A stretch of DNA of 64,000 nt, from contig SWBL01000016.1 in the NCBI GenBank assembly GCA_024195585.1, forward strand, positions 62,001 to 126,000. Direction: 5' to 3'. Positions within the stretch are counted from its first letter, which is position 1. The number at the start of each line of letters is the position of its first letter. This DNA is from Aureobasidium sp. EXF-3400 (taxonomy: Eukaryota; Ascomycota; Dothideomycetes; Dothideales; Saccotheciaceae). This document shows positions 20,482 through 30,546 of this stretch, piece by piece. Both the position numbers and the translations under genes were made by a program. The notes beneath the pieces were generated by a model that saw only the letters and a list, made by a program, of their open reading frames with translations, did no database searches and was not told the DNA's origin.

Positions 20482-21663
20482 ATGGCCGTCACAAACCCCA
20501 GACAGCCATTCGTCTGTCTACGCCGCCTCCCCAAAACCAAACGCACGTACTCGACCACATCCGCAACACCACTCCCACCCACGCCTCCACCCTCCGGCGC
20601 AGCAAAACTCTCCACTCGCCGCCTAATTTCCCTCCACGGACCCGATGCGCCGAAATTCCTCCAAGGCATTTTGACAAACAATGTCATTCCCACCTCTCAC
20701 TCACCCTTCTTCGCCGCTTTCCTCACCGCACAAGGAAAAGTGCTACATGATGTTTTTGTATATCCGACTTTAGGATCTTCCTTCCACGCCTCAGCCAATA
20801 AAACCGAGGATGCAGGATATCTTGTTGAAGTTGATGCAGCACAAGCGTCTACTTTACTCAAGCATTTAAAAAGACATAAATTGCGCTCTAAGTTTCAACT
20901 CAGAGTGTTGGAAGAGGGCGAATTGGATGTTTGGGCTGTGTGGCGTGAAGATCAGAAATGGACTTTACATCCCTCTGCTTCTGGACAAGGTTCCAATATC
21001 GATGCTGAGGGAAATATAACTTTGGTGGATCAACGAGCTACGGGAATGGGTCAGAGGGTTTTGTTGCCATCGACACAGGCTCTGGATCATCATGCTTGTA
21101 TGCATGGATTGAATGATGCTGGATTGGATGCGTATACCATACGCCGCTACACAAGAGGTGTCCCTGAAGGCCAGCAAGAAATCCCTCGCGATGATATACT
21201 ACCCATGAATTCAAACTTCGACATCATGGGCGGTATAGATTTCAAAAAGGGATGTTATGTGGGTCAAGAACTTACCATACGCACCCATCACACCGGTGTA
21301 GTGCGAAGACGCATTTTACCCGTGTGCCTATTCCCCTCTTCTGCTGCTCCGCCGGAGAAAATCGCCTACGATGCGAATACAACAGTAACATCTCCACTGC
21401 CGAACACAGATATTAAGATACAGGGAAAGAGAGGGAAACCAGGAAAATGGATTAATGGGGTTGGCAATGTGGGGTTGGCAATGTGTAGATTGGAATTGAT
21501 GACGGATTTGCAGGTTACGGGTGAGCCTAGTACGTTTAGTGCTGAGGATAGATTTGTGGTTGCTGCTGGTGAGGCAGAGGAGGGTTTGGGAGTCAAGGCT
21601 TTTGTGCCTGATTGGATGAGGAGTAAGATTCGTGCTCCTAAGTTGCAGAGGAGGGTTGAGTAG
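20482..21663 (+). CDS. IBA57: Mitochondrial Fe-S cluster assembly factor Iba57 (Caf17-like)
   Basis: A single-exon gene of 393 residues. It has a basic mitochondrial-type N-terminus, then the GcvT-like fold (RRLISLHGPDAPKFLQGILT; FFAAFLTAQGKVLHDVFVY). The diagnostic motif KKGCYVGQELTIRTHHTG lies at about 255-272 with the conserved Cys. Iba57 works with Isa1/Isa2 in the matrix to build [4Fe-4S] clusters for aconitase, lipoate synthase and others. The start at 20482 gives an Arg-rich presequence with no acidic residues, which supports it. Confidence 0.93.
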   Translation: MAVTNPRQPFVCLRRLPKTKRTYSTTSATPLPPTPPPSGAAKLSTRRLISLHGPDAPKFLQGILTNNVIPTSHSPFFAAFLTAQGKVLHDVFVYPTLGSSFHASANKTEDAGYLVEVDAAQASTLLKHLKRHKLRSKFQLRVLEEGELDVWAVWREDQKWTLHPSASGQGSNIDAEGNITLVDQRATGMGQRVLLPSTQALDHHACMHGLNDAGLDAYTIRRYTRGVPEGQQEIPRDDILPMNSNFDIMGGIDFKKGCYVGQELTIRTHHTGVVRRRILPVCLFPSSAAPPEKIAYDANTTVTSPLPNTDIKIQGKRGKPGKWINGVGNVGLAMCRLELMTDLQVTGEPSTFSAEDRFVVAAGEAEEGLGVKAFVPDWMRSKIRAPKLQRRVE

Positions 21664-21807
21664 CAGAAGGAGCTTGCACTGGTAGTTACGTTCTACATAC
21701 GATCGTCAAACGAACAAGTCAGGACTAGTTATCTACGCAGTTCAGGATCTACTCTGCATATCTGATCTCTCAACGTTTATAATGAGCCGGTCCATCTGCT
21801 TGTCCAC

Positions 21808-23797
21808 TCACTCACAGTCTTTCAATATATCCTCCGCAGCCTTCTCAGCCAACGCATATATCACACTAGTCGGATTACCATTAACTTCCATAGGCACCAC
21901 ACTAGCATCCACAACCCTCAACCCTTTAGTCCCATAAACCCTAAACTTTCCATCCACCACACCACCCCAATCTCTTCTTCTCATTCCCGCTGATCCTACT
22001 GCATGCCACACGGGCGCCAAGATTGCTTGAAACACAGCAGTGGTTTGAGGAAGTGATGCATTAAGGGGTAGAGCAGTGTAGCCAGGAGACAACTCGATGG
22101 TGTTGGAGCCGAGGGTGGCAGAAACAAGGGGAGAAGCAAGGATAGAGCGGAGGAGGGAGAAGAGTTTTTGCTGTACGAGAAGGTCCCAGGGGAGTTGGAG
22201 GAAATTGGGGTTGACGAGGGGTTTTGAAGGGTCGGAAGATGACTGTCACGAAACACGTCAGTTCCCGTTGATCGTAGAATGGTCTTGAAGGGAAGAGAAT
22301 GGGAACGAAAGATGAAGGGTAAGACTCACGTGAACATTTCCTGTCGACAACGGCAACGTAACCCAACAATTACCCCCAAAGATCCCAAACGTCAAACTCC
22401 CAATGGCGACTTTCTTATCAAAGAAGAGACTCGCTCTCACCCTCAGTATCTCCTCTTGAGCGGCAACAGAGATGGCACCATTACTTGCTTCCGAGAGCGT
22501 GCGAGCATAGGAAGGGATATCTTTGTATAGTTGAGCAGCCACGGTATCCAGGTCCTCGCCAAAGAGATCAAAGGCTGTCAAAGAGGCTGAAAGTGGCTTG
22601 GCATTGTAGGAGGGAGCGAGTGATAGGGGGGTAAAATTGGCATTGTAGACTGCGTTGACTAGCCATTGGTCTTGGAGATGGGCTCCTACTCCAGGGAGAG
22701 AGATTTTGGGGGTTATGGAGAGGTTGTGAAGGATACTGTATGATGTGGTCAGTATGTGTATTGTGTTTAAGAGCTTTGAGGAGTATTTACGATGGATTAC
22801 CGATACCGCTTTGCTCGAGTAGGCCAGGGGTTCTGTATGTACCTGCTGAAAGAATGATTTCCTGCTTAGAGCGAAGAAGTTGTTTCTTTCCAGAAGGCAA
22901 GATCACATTGACTCCTTTAGCCACAACTGCACTGTTGGCTCCATGATGGCCTTTACCGCTATCCAGGTTGATGTTCAAAGCAGTAGTGTTGGTAAAAGCG
23001 TGTAAGTTCGGTCGACCAATGACAGGCAAGTAGTATGATCTAGCCGAGTCCTGTCTAATCTGCAACACAGTATCTTTCTCGATCGGAAACAAACCAAGTC
23101 CAGTATTGTTGCCAGAGTTTGGATCGTCATTCCAGGAGAAACCTAGAGATTGCCAGGTTGTGTTTAATGCTTGTCCGAATTCTCCTGGGTTCAGATCGTT
23201 GCCCCAACCGAGTTTGACAGGGCCGATGAAGCCGTGTACACTTGGTTCGTAAGAAGCCTCAGCTATAGCGCGTGGACGTGGATCGGTGGGAAGTTGAAAG
23301 TGCTCGCTCTTTTTGAAGTAAGGCAGTAGACTCTCCCATGAGATATCAGTGTTTCCCAACGCTGACCAAGAGTCGATCTCGTCGGCAGTTGGGCGAAGGT
23401 AGACCATGCCTGAACCAAAGTTAGAGAACACCCAGTGATAGAGTAGCGACATCATACCGTTGATAGTGCTTGTGCCTCCGACATCTCTGCCAGCATGGTA
23501 TGTCAACACCGTGCCATTAACATACTTTTGTGGTATGGTAGTATAGTTCCAATCGAGTTCAGTACCCCATGCAGGCCCAGCAGGACTCGGGATCAGAACT
23601 CGAGAATCATTGAAGACAGTAGGACCAGCTTCGACCAACGCAACCGAAATGGATGGGTTTGCTGACAAGCGATTGGCAAGCACGCAGCCAGCCGTTCCAC
23701 CACCCACAATGATATAGTCGTACTCGAAAGAGTTCAGTGGACTCGCAAAAACTGCGGTGGACAGAAGAGACAGGTGCAGGAACCAAGAAAAGGCCAT
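21808..23797 (-). CDS. Secreted GMC-family FAD oxidoreductase
   Basis: Three exons, 22791-23797, 22330-22735 and 21808-22242, encode 615 residues, typical of GMC enzymes. A signal peptide (MAFSWFLHLSLLSTAVFAS) precedes the FAD dinucleotide fold DYIIVGGGTAGCVLANRLS. The GMC signature GGTSTINGMMSLLYHW and the second signature SAGTYRTPGLLEQSGIGNPS are intact. The C-terminal active-site part has the catalytic His in PVWHAVGSAGM and Asn in VNGNPTSVIYALAEKAA. Members include aryl-alcohol oxidase, glucose oxidase and choline dehydrogenase types; the substrate here cannot be told. Secretion suggests H2O2 production or alcohol/sugar oxidation outside the cell. Introns are 55 and 87 nt. Confidence 0.92.
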
Positions 23798-24988
23798 GAT
23801 GAAGATGGATGACCAGCGGTGACTTGATGAAGCAGCAGACTACTCAGGACATATACTCTTACATATAAGGTCGGTTACAGACGGAAGTGCAGGGATGTAC
23901 GCCTTCTCTACATGGTGTGTGTGAACCGGTGTGAGCTGGCGAGTCAAGATGCCCAATCATAGAATGTGCATCCACCAGCACTGCATGTTTTAACCTACAA
24001 GTCGCAAGCACACCATCAGGCATTGTTATCGGTCTTCTGTCACAGGTTTTACCGAAGGGAATTGCATTCCACCTGCATTTAAATATGCAGCTAGGCACTC
24101 ATGCAGCAGTTCTCGATTTTGTGTAACCAGTCCTGAGATGGCCAGGCATCAAGGATGGGACAGTAATGAACAGCTGAGTTGAGTTATTTCCGCCATGATC
24201 CGAGACTCCGAGAAACATGGTCGGTTAGAAGAGTCGTCGTGGCCGTGCCGATATATTGAATAGCGCGAACTGTAAGGTAGATCGCTCGGTTGGAAAACAT
24301 GGGGAGGGCACTGAGGGGTTGTTGCAGAGACTCCGGATGACCCGCCTTTTGGTACCTCGACACAACACATGGCCTTCTATATCGAGAAGTCCATAGACAT
24401 GTCCGTGGTTGAAGCATCCGAGATAGAACGATGGTTCGTCGAGCATTCAAGAGCATTCGGCAATGATCACTGTTGAGTTTGTGAGCAGCGTATCAGCAGC
24501 ACATGACTGCATTGCTGCTAAGCGAACTCATATCGCAGATAGTTCGCCAGATAACATATAATTGTGATTGTAGTCAAGAATAAAACACCAAAGGAGTTGA
24601 TGGATGTTCTTGAGTCGAACAGCAATTGACTCAGAAACCCCCGCCAAGCTGGAACCGAAGGACGACGGCGTGCACCTTCTTGGGACCGCGTGGCCAACGA
24701 TTAGCCCAGACCGGACACTTAAAATGTAGATGTAGAAACATTGAGTCCAAACCAAGGTCTTCTCACTACCATCCAGTGCTGAAACATTGTGTTTCTCTAT
24801 CAAACCAGCGTCTCGTCTGCCTACAGCACGCGAAGGAATCGCGTTTAAACAAGCGCCCATCAGGCAACCTGCGAGGCTGTGACACTGAATCATTGGCAAC
24901 GAACAGGGGTTGAAAGAACGTCTTTCATCTTCTCGACAATTGAGGCCTTTACTCCGGACCCATATACTCTTGACATCAATTTGGCACA
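23798..24988. other. divergent intergenic, no gene seen
   Basis: About 1.2 kb between the GMC gene and the transglutaminase-like gene. Open frames up to 165 codons occur on the minus strand but lack recognisable features or family resemblance. Confidence 0.5.
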
Positions 24989-26977
24989 ATGGCAGAGACA
25001 GAGGGTAACACCAGTATAGCGGCACGTATTGCCGCTCTCAAACTGGATCAAGTAGGTCGCCAGACAGGCCTTCCCACGGTGCCAAAGAAGAGACCGGATC
25101 TTCCATCGAGGCAACAGACAACCAACGTACCTCCCATCGGAGTACACGCATCTGCTGCTGATGCAGGCCACGACATAGGGAATCAGCCGTCAACAGGTGA
25201 GATGAATGGGACGGTAGTGCGAACGCCTCCAACGATACCAAATCGACCAGCCAGAAGTGCTGCTCCCAAACTGCCACCAAGGCAGCCGTCTGGACCGTCA
25301 CCACAATTGCCACCTAGGAGACCTTCGGAAACACCATCGACAATGTCCGCAAGACCAGAGATCGACAGGAAGCAATCAAGCGAGTCTGTAATGTCAACCA
25401 GGTCCTCTATCTCAACAGCATCTTCTCGCACTGGCCCCAGCTCCGCGACGAGTAACTCTGGATCGCTCTTTACCATTCGCGCACCTTCTTTCGACGCCTC
25501 AAGTCTGCCTCCTTTGCCTCCTAAGCGAGCACCTAGCCTACCAGAACGTGGTCCTGTTTTGCAACAGAGCAAGTCCTCACCAAATGTGTTGCCTGCTGTA
25601 CAGGAACCTGCGAGACCGCAATTGCCCTCTAGGCCAGCGCTACCTTTCGGAACCCCATCTTCCTCTCCGAGTGTAACAAATCAAGGGATCGTCAAGCCTG
25701 CAGCTCCTAAAAAGTCTGCATTGACGATGGGCTTCAATTCTGCCTCCAAAACACCTGCTGTTCCATCTGCACGGCCTGAATCTACACCACCACCAATTCC
25801 TGCTTCATCTCGACCGGATCTTTCTAAGCTGCTAGCATCAAAACCAAACAGCGCTGCAGCCGGTACCGCAAACGGCGTAACAGCATCAGCAGCGTCAATC
25901 GGAACAGGCCAAGGATCTTGTTTAAAGTGTAGAGACTTCTCAGCAGTCGATGCCCACGCAGCACGCTTCCCGCGACAGTCAATTCCATCGCAAGATCTGG
26001 GATGGCTTGCTCAATCACTCACCTCTCCCTTCCCATCGTTGACAGATAAAGCTCGAGCAATCTTTGTATGGTTGCACCATAACATCGACTACAATACACA
26101 TGCACTATTCACCAATACTGTCAAAGGATCAACTCCTGCATCCACACTGGCTACCGGTCTTGCTGTTTGTGAAGGATATGCTGGTTTGTTCACCGCACTT
26201 GCCTCGAAAGCTGGATTGGAGAGTCTGGTTGTCGGTGGCCATGGAAAAGGCCTTGGTTTTGAAGCCGTAATTCCTGGAGCTCCATTACCTGCTGAAGACG
26301 CAAGCGGCCATGCCTGGAATGTCGTCAAGATTGACAATGGCCATTGGAAATTGATCGATCCTTGCTGGGGAGCGGGTCACGTCAATGGATGGGGTAGCCC
26401 CTATCAGCGAGAATTCCATGCTATACATTTTATTGGCAGTAACGAGGAGTTTGGCCGCAGCCATTTCCCAAGCGACAAGAATCGATTTTACAGGAGCGAT
26501 GGCAGACACACGATTACATGGGCGGAATATTTGTTGGGTGATACGAATGATCAAGCCCCGGTACAGACGTTCGGAAACATGACGACGGACGAGGGCATTG
26601 ATGATCACTCGGTCTCGCCTAGGATCAAACAAATATCGGTCAGTGATTCACAGCCATACATCCGCTTCCAATTCAACAAAGTATGCCAGCACTGGGATAA
26701 CGAGCGGAACGGAAAGGGTAAACAATACCTTTACCTGATCTTCCTGTCCGAAGGCAATGGCAGACCACCGCGGGAGGTTCCTTTGCAGAGTAATGGGTAT
26801 TTCTGGTGGGTCGACATACGGCCTAGCGAGCTTGGAGCGCCTGGCCAGGAAATCAAGTTAGGCACAGTAACGAACTGGAAAGGCCGTGATGGCAGAGGAA
26901 TGGTTGCGAGCGATTATGACAAGACGGGCGGGTTTTCAGGAGCATATGCGTTTGCGGCCAAATGGGAGCTTGTCTGA
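24989..26977 (+). CDS. Transglutaminase-like domain protein (Cyk3-related)
   Basis: A single-exon gene of 662 residues. Residues 1-300 are Pro/Ser-rich with many PxLPxRxP stretches, likely SH3-binding. The transglutaminase/protease-like core spans about 340-500: Cys in LAVCEGYAGLF (about 394), His in SGHAWNVVKI (about 440) and Asp in LIDPCWGAGH (about 456), so the Cys-His-Asp triad is preserved. The C-terminal beta-rich domain ends DYDKTGGFSGAYAFAAKWELV. In fungi this core is found in cytokinesis proteins related to Cyk3, which carry an SH3 domain that is not visible here; this protein instead has SH3 ligands. A role in septation is an inference. Confidence 0.8.
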   Translation: MAETEGNTSIAARIAALKLDQVGRQTGLPTVPKKRPDLPSRQQTTNVPPIGVHASAADAGHDIGNQPSTGEMNGTVVRTPPTIPNRPARSAAPKLPPRQPSGPSPQLPPRRPSETPSTMSARPEIDRKQSSESVMSTRSSISTASSRTGPSSATSNSGSLFTIRAPSFDASSLPPLPPKRAPSLPERGPVLQQSKSSPNVLPAVQEPARPQLPSRPALPFGTPSSSPSVTNQGIVKPAAPKKSALTMGFNSASKTPAVPSARPESTPPPIPASSRPDLSKLLASKPNSAAAGTANGVTASAASIGTGQGSCLKCRDFSAVDAHAARFPRQSIPSQDLGWLAQSLTSPFPSLTDKARAIFVWLHHNIDYNTHALFTNTVKGSTPASTLATGLAVCEGYAGLFTALASKAGLESLVVGGHGKGLGFEAVIPGAPLPAEDASGHAWNVVKIDNGHWKLIDPCWGAGHVNGWGSPYQREFHAIHFIGSNEEFGRSHFPSDKNRFYRSDGRHTITWAEYLLGDTNDQAPVQTFGNMTTDEGIDDHSVSPRIKQISVSDSQPYIRFQFNKVCQHWDNERNGKGKQYLYLIFLSEGNGRPPREVPLQSNGYFWWVDIRPSELGAPGQEIKLGTVTNWKGRDGRGMVASDYDKTGGFSGAYAFAAKWELV

Positions 26978-27263
26978 TCAGCAGTTGTTTCCATAGATAC
27001 CCAACCAGTAGTTTCAGTTCCTTTATCTTTCTGTTTTTGAGCATGGATAGATATGATGACGAATGTGAGGAACCAGAATGTGTGTTTATTGAATACGATC
27101 ATAGTTGTATATCAACTGTTCGTTGAGTGTGAGACATGATGTCCTGCTTGTAGATCCACTGATAGAGTAGAACCGTCGCCAGTCGATCGCTCTTTGTCCT
27201 GTCGAATCGCATTGTGAGATATTCGTGTTGCTTTTCGTCGTTACGTGGATGGGCTTAGGGTGG

Positions 27264-27725
27264 CTATTGTGCCTGGGGCGAGATCAAGACGACCGAGTCT
27301 CCTGTAGATAGTGTGTGAGTTGAAGTGAGCCAGTCGTGGTTGGCGCATCGGGATAGGTACCTCTGACGAAAAGCATCTCTGATTGCTTCTTGAGTGTCTG
27401 GTCCGAAAGTTAGAGAGCAATTACAAGCAGCGAGATGTAGTGTATCCTACCCTCACGCTCTCAGACTCGTCATCATCGTCAATAACGTAGATGGTCTCTT
27501 CGACTTCTCCAAGAACCAGGTTGCAATGACTGTCGTATGCCTATCCAGATGTGTCAGTACACATCAATGCGCCCATATAGAAGAGACGGTCGCTCGTACG
27601 TGAAGTCTGCCCTGCAACTCGCGGTCACCACGCAGCTTGACAAAGACAATCTCGTTGAGTGAAAGGCGCACAAGATCCAGTGGCTCGTTCACCGGGTTGG
27701 CGGTGTTGTCTTCAACATCGGCCAT
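27264..27725 (-). CDS. LSM3: U6 snRNA-associated Sm-like protein Lsm3
   Basis: Four exons, 27600-27725, 27451-27540, 27361-27397 and 27264-27301, encode 96 residues. Sm motif 1 ([20 protein letters not shown], then [20 protein letters not shown]) runs across the first intron; Sm motif 2 ([14 protein letters not shown]) runs across the last. Introns are 59, 53 and 59 nt. Lsm3 sits in both Lsm1-7 (cytoplasmic, mRNA decapping with Dcp2) and Lsm2-8 (nuclear, U6 snRNA). The donor of exon 2 (after 27451) is chosen because it gives [13 protein letters not shown]; the alternative GTGAGG donor would drop two residues. The gene is divergent from the PPR-type gene. Confidence 0.9.
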
Positions 27726-27884
27726 TTGCGCATCAAGGTTGTGTGTTTCTGGTGCGTGAACTGGGTTGGCTTCTGACGACAGTGATGTCGCGAAGCTGCT
27801 GCTCGAGTTCCGCTGGCCTTGGCGTTTTGCGACTTCCGCCGCCGCCCTTGCGTTGGCTTCGCCGGGCCGCACTGCTAGCTCCAC
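27726..27884. promoter_or_regulatory. compact divergent promoter of LSM3 and the PPR-type gene
   Basis: Only 159 bp separate the two start codons. The open minus-strand frame continues through it without an ATG, so the 5' UTRs must be very short or overlap the partner gene. Confidence 0.55.
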
Positions 27885-29867
27885 ATGGCGCGAAACGGGC
27901 GAGCATTGAAGGCATCGCTTGCGAGGCTGATCTCTTCATTCGAGTCGGCTCGTTTCTCCTTCTCTTCTTCATCTCACAAATTCGGCAGGAACTTCTACGC
28001 TTGTTTTCACACGGGCAACGAGACACTGTCGACGCGATGTGAAAGTTACAGCTCTGGACGGTCTTGTCGAGCTACAAGTCTCAAGTATATTATCCGAAGA
28101 TCCTATTTTCGAGATGGCCCTGCCGTTTCAAGCCGAGTGTCATTCCAGCCCGAGGACCGCGACTTTGTCGACGGGCACAGCAATGTCGACAGCTTCCACG
28201 AAGACCTCCCAAATTCGTTGTTACGCAAAGACTATCGTGGTTTGATCAATGTGTTCCGTTCTGCAGGTGACGATAATCTGGACTTTATCCGAAGCCTCCC
28301 AGAAAACACCTTCACTGAGGTCTTAGCTCAACTGCAACCAAAGAATGATCTGGGTAAAGCAATTCCATTTTACTCTCGACTCAGTCCTGCCATGGTCCAT
28401 CAACTGCACTTACCCACTGCCTACGACTTGATCAGACAACATCTTTTGGACACAGTCCAAGTACTTGACCATCGCAAAAGGTCCGGCAAAACTTTGAGTG
28501 TGCTTGACTACAGCCTCATCCTTGGTTTAGCTCGCTGGACTGGTTTGAGAGACGTTGCAGATACATTCTGGAAGTCGATGCAAGCTGATCATATTGTACC
28601 GGACCTGAATTGTTACAACAACTATCTGGGGGCTATCGTCTCGAACCTTCGTCATGATCCAGAAGTCAGACACACACGACGAATGACCGCTTTCAGGACC
28701 GAAGCACGATCTAAGCCAACACCTAGCCTGAGGTATGCAGCATATCGTTTCGGCACTGGGGGTGTCAGGGAAGATGTAATGGAGCTTCACCGTGAAATGC
28801 TAAAGATCGATATTGTGCCCAACGAGGAAACCTTTCGTCTGCTCATCCTGGGCGTCGGTCGAGAAGGAGATCTTGATACTGTCAAGAAGCTCCTGAGGCA
28901 AGTGTGGAGCATCGACGTTGACGCTATTGTTGATGGCGTGCAAGAGAAGCATGCAGAACATGAGCTTGCTATCTCGCTGACATCCCCCCTCTACCCGACT
29001 TCGTTCTTAATCTATGCCGTCGCACATGTTTTCGGTATCAACAACGACATTCCCACAGCTCTCCGACTCGTGGACCATATGTCGCAGACCTACAAGGTCA
29101 AGGTTTTCAACTACGTCTGGCATGAGTTGCTCAACTGGACGTTTGTACTTTCCACACCTCGCCAAGCATCTAGGCATGAACAGGCTATCCTACCAAAAGG
29201 CAGTGTACAAAAGCTCTGGGAAGTCATGCAAAATGAGCCATACAATGTATGCCCGACTATGGAAATGTATAACAAACTGATCAAGAGTTTATTCAGTCAA
29301 CAGAGAACTCAAGACATGTGGCACTACATGTGTGAAGCATTGCCATTGTACGAGGCCATGCGAAAAGAGACTCGTGATCTAAACAAGGCATTGCACAGAG
29401 TGCTAAAACTACGTCAGCCAGTCGGAACACTACAGCAAAAGTACAACCGCAGCAGGCTCAACGAAAAATCATCGCGTCTGTTTCTCAAGCGCTGGGTGCG
29501 TCTTCTGCTAGCCAGTATGCGATCATGGCGCCGAGTCGACAAAGATCTTGGCTGGAGCACTATCCTGATACCCAAGATTGTTCTTCAATGGAAGGAGTTC
29601 ATGCCTAGCAATGTGTGGTACGACATTGCGGCGGGTAGGGTGAGCATAGTCTTCCGGACGAACCAGGAGAAGGAAGCCTATCAGGAAAATATTATGAATG
29701 CGATGGATGCGAACGACAGATTTACGAGCAAGCACAAACATTTGGCAGGAAAAGATGGCAATCGCTACGTGCTGACTCGCCGTCAGCAAAGAAGTGTGCC
29801 TGTCGATGAGCCGCACGAGGTTGAGGAGATGACAGGAGATGAACAAGACCACGAGCCTGATGTCTAG
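27885..29867 (+). CDS. Mitochondrial PPR-type RNA/translation factor (Aep2/ATP13-like)
   Basis: A single-exon gene of 660 residues. The N-terminus is rich in Arg, Ser and Phe without acidic residues for about 20 positions, a mitochondrial presequence. Helical repeats resembling pentatricopeptide units follow ([57 protein letters not shown]). The segment [21 protein letters not shown] resembles the opening of the fungal mitochondrial ATPase-expression family needed for ATP9 mRNA. The exact target RNA cannot be told from sequence; the PPR-like nature and mitochondrial site are more secure than the Aep2 name. Confidence 0.75.
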   Translation: MARNGRALKASLARLISSFESARFSFSSSSHKFGRNFYACFHTGNETLSTRCESYSSGRSCRATSLKYIIRRSYFRDGPAVSSRVSFQPEDRDFVDGHSNVDSFHEDLPNSLLRKDYRGLINVFRSAGDDNLDFIRSLPENTFTEVLAQLQPKNDLGKAIPFYSRLSPAMVHQLHLPTAYDLIRQHLLDTVQVLDHRKRSGKTLSVLDYSLILGLARWTGLRDVADTFWKSMQADHIVPDLNCYNNYLGAIVSNLRHDPEVRHTRRMTAFRTEARSKPTPSLRYAAYRFGTGGVREDVMELHREMLKIDIVPNEETFRLLILGVGREGDLDTVKKLLRQVWSIDVDAIVDGVQEKHAEHELAISLTSPLYPTSFLIYAVAHVFGINNDIPTALRLVDHMSQTYKVKVFNYVWHELLNWTFVLSTPRQASRHEQAILPKGSVQKLWEVMQNEPYNVCPTMEMYNKLIKSLFSQQRTQDMWHYMCEALPLYEAMRKETRDLNKALHRVLKLRQPVGTLQQKYNRSRLNEKSSRLFLKRWVRLLLASMRSWRRVDKDLGWSTILIPKIVLQWKEFMPSNVWYDIAAGRVSIVFRTNQEKEAYQENIMNAMDANDRFTSKHKHLAGKDGNRYVLTRRQQRSVPVDEPHEVEEMTGDEQDHEPDV

Positions 29868-30546
29868 AAACTTGGCAGAGAGGATCAAGGTTTCGACGAC
29901 TATGATTATGAATGATATGGAGAACCATGTGGCTAGGAGTTCAGAGACACAGTATGGATAGCTAGGCATAAACTCATGGTATATGATTAATGTTGAACAA
30001 CTGAGACATATAGCGATAGGAATAGAGGCGAGACAATTGCAGTTTGGATCAGGTGGTCTGGTACAACCTTGATGATAGCCTAGAAGCGGGGTGGTGTCTT
30101 TGAATGTGGGTGGCTGTGGCCCAAGGTGGGTCGAGAGCGGGTGGTCGAGGCTTCGCGAACACCGTTTCTATTGCTGCATGCATTCGATGCGACAATGAAC
30201 ATGAAGCCTGTCCAGGATCGAATACTCATATACCAGGCTATCTATTTGATAGAGAATCTCAAGGGGTACACGATGATTCAGGAACGCTTGGTGAGAGAGA
30301 AAGGTAAGGGAGATAAGTGGTGGGAAAGTCAGAATCTAAAGTTGGATGGTGTTGCGCGGCGGTGACGTTGATGGAACGGCCACACTCTTCGAGACGCTCA
30401 TTGTTTCCGTATTCAATCTTGGTGCCGCGCCGCGACAATCAATCGCTTCATTCTGCTTCTTCCTACCGCCAGGAACATGTACTCATGACTTGCTATGAGG
30501 AACCACACCTAACGACTATTTCGCCCATCTCTTACTGTCCACCGAT
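29868..30546. other. intergenic, no gene seen
   Basis: Between the PPR-type gene and the P4-ATPase gene. It should hold the flippase promoter and 5' UTR. Short frames here are not protein-like. Confidence 0.5.

Noticed and set aside
27726..27884. Longer LSM3 N-terminus
   Set aside because: The frame is open but begins with GTG, not ATG; Lsm3 proteins start near MADVED.
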